A DNA stretch of 64,000 nt from a virus. Shown here piece after piece: positions 63,684-64,000 of this stretch. The notes below the pieces were generated by a model. It was given only the letters and a program-made list of their open reading frames with translations, ran no database searches and was not told where the DNA came from. A program made the translations under genes and the position numbers. The stretch lies in IMG/VR virus record IMGVR_UViG_3300032893_001402, positions 1-64,000 of that record; one strand, 5' to 3'. The first letter of the stretch is position 1; every line of letters starts with the position of its first letter.

Positions 63684-63923
63684 TTACCTGCGCATGGGTC
63701 GGCCGCACGAATCGGGCGGATTGCATTGGGCGGTATCGGCAAGAGCATTGTTCAGTAGCCAATACAAACCCCAACCGATCGGATGCCAGGCTAGCATAAC
63801 ACCCCACACGACGCGAATAACATGCGTGGGGACGCCATAGCCCAAATCGTAACTCCACTCGCTCAATCCGCTGCAAATTCCCAAGAGCAGGCCCGTATGA
63901 GTATTCTTACGAAGCGCTGCCAT
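63684..63923 (-). CDS. PspC-like small membrane protein
   Basis: 79 residues. RKNTHTGLLLGICSGLSEWS is followed by THVIRVVWGVMLAW and GWGLYWLLNN. This resembles the PspC domain (a G-x-C-x-G-L-A/S-E box, then one or two membrane helices). PspC senses envelope stress in bacteria. The start overlaps the previous stop (TAATG). Confidence 0.6.
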   Translation of the reverse strand: MAALRKNTHTGLLLGICSGLSEWSYDLGYGVPTHVIRVVWGVMLAWHPIGWGLYWLLNNALADTAQCNPPDSCGRPMRR

Positions 63924-64000
63924 TAGCGTTGAATCGAGCTAGGAGCCGCGGGCAGGCATAGCCAAAGCACGATGTAGACGATGAACCCGAAATGCCAGGC
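63923..64000 (-). CDS. Partial membrane protein, C-terminal end only
   Basis: The visible 25 residues (WHFGFIVYIVLWLCLPAAPS) end in a transmembrane segment and a stop at 63923-63925. The end is similar to that of PspC-like proteins, so two such genes may lie in tandem. The gene starts beyond the window. Confidence 0.5.
   Translation of the reverse strand, partial: AWHFGFIVYIVLWLCLPAAPSSIQR

Noticed and set aside
1-64000. Complete circular genome
   Set aside because: Joining position 64000 to 1 does not carry the partial gene at 1-112 into the frame of the partial gene at 63923-64000.

Overview
This window looks like part of the genome of a tailed, siphovirus-like double-stranded DNA phage, or a prophage or metagenomic phage contig. 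It carries a near-complete lambda-like virion order on the minus strand: terminase subunits, portal, MuF-like head protein, prohead protease/scaffold, major capsid protein, head-tail connectors, tail completion, tail terminator, major tail protein, a G/GT frameshift pair, tape measure, and hub and fibre proteins. It also has its own replication and recombination set. The host is not shown directly. A phage-borne CsrA, IS1595-type DNA and protein families I associate with planctomycete phages make a planctomycete host a reasonable but unproven guess. No integrase was seen. Both ends cut through genes, and joining position 64000 to position 1 does not join them in frame, so this is not shown to be a complete circle.

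Layout. 1-6.8 kb (minus): small secreted or membrane-anchored proteins, a tRNA-like element, and a papain-family peptidase split by an intein exactly at its catalytic cysteine. 6.8-7.6 kb (plus): two overlapping regulators behind an operator-like inverted repeat. 7.7-13.1 kb (minus): small genes, an HhH glycosylase-like protein, a DNA methyltransferase and a primase-ATPase. 13.2-13.9 kb (plus): a histone-H1-like protein with a strong terminator. 13.9-23.5 kb (minus): family A DNA polymerase, HNH protein, SSB-like protein, Sak4-like ATPase, RecB-like nuclease, CsrA, family 4 uracil-DNA glycosylase, RuvC-like nuclease, a Transposase_20 protein, then a 36-bp degenerate tandem repeat and small genes. 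23.5-24.0 kb: no gene, but a series of hairpins. 24.0-32.5 kb (plus): a ParB-like protein, accessory genes with repeated structured leaders, a UvrD-like helicase and a pair of paralogues, one carrying a long Ala-rich repeat.

32.5-58.8 kb (minus): virion genes. The most unusual block is 52.5-57.9 kb. There the portal gene encodes a C-terminal type IB topoisomerase domain, the next gene encodes an ATP-grasp-like domain, and a metallo-beta-lactamase-fold gene lies on the opposite strand with its own promoter. 58.8-61.1 kb: a 2,029-bp IS1595-like element with 24-bp inverted ends and an 8-bp target duplication interrupts a small gene that reads through once the element is removed. Its transposase has an internal deletion and it carries phage-like passenger genes. 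61.0-64.0 kb (minus): terminase large and small subunits, a zinc-finger protein and two small membrane proteins, at least one PspC-like.

Proposed working order, by inference: the regulators at 6.8 kb and CsrA control early and middle expression; the 9-23 kb genes replicate, repair and recombine DNA; the virion is assembled from the minus-strand late genes, with a -1 frameshift setting the G:GT ratio; and the membrane proteins with the intein-gated peptidase are candidates for lysis, entry or exclusion. All homology calls were made by eye from motifs; no database search was run.
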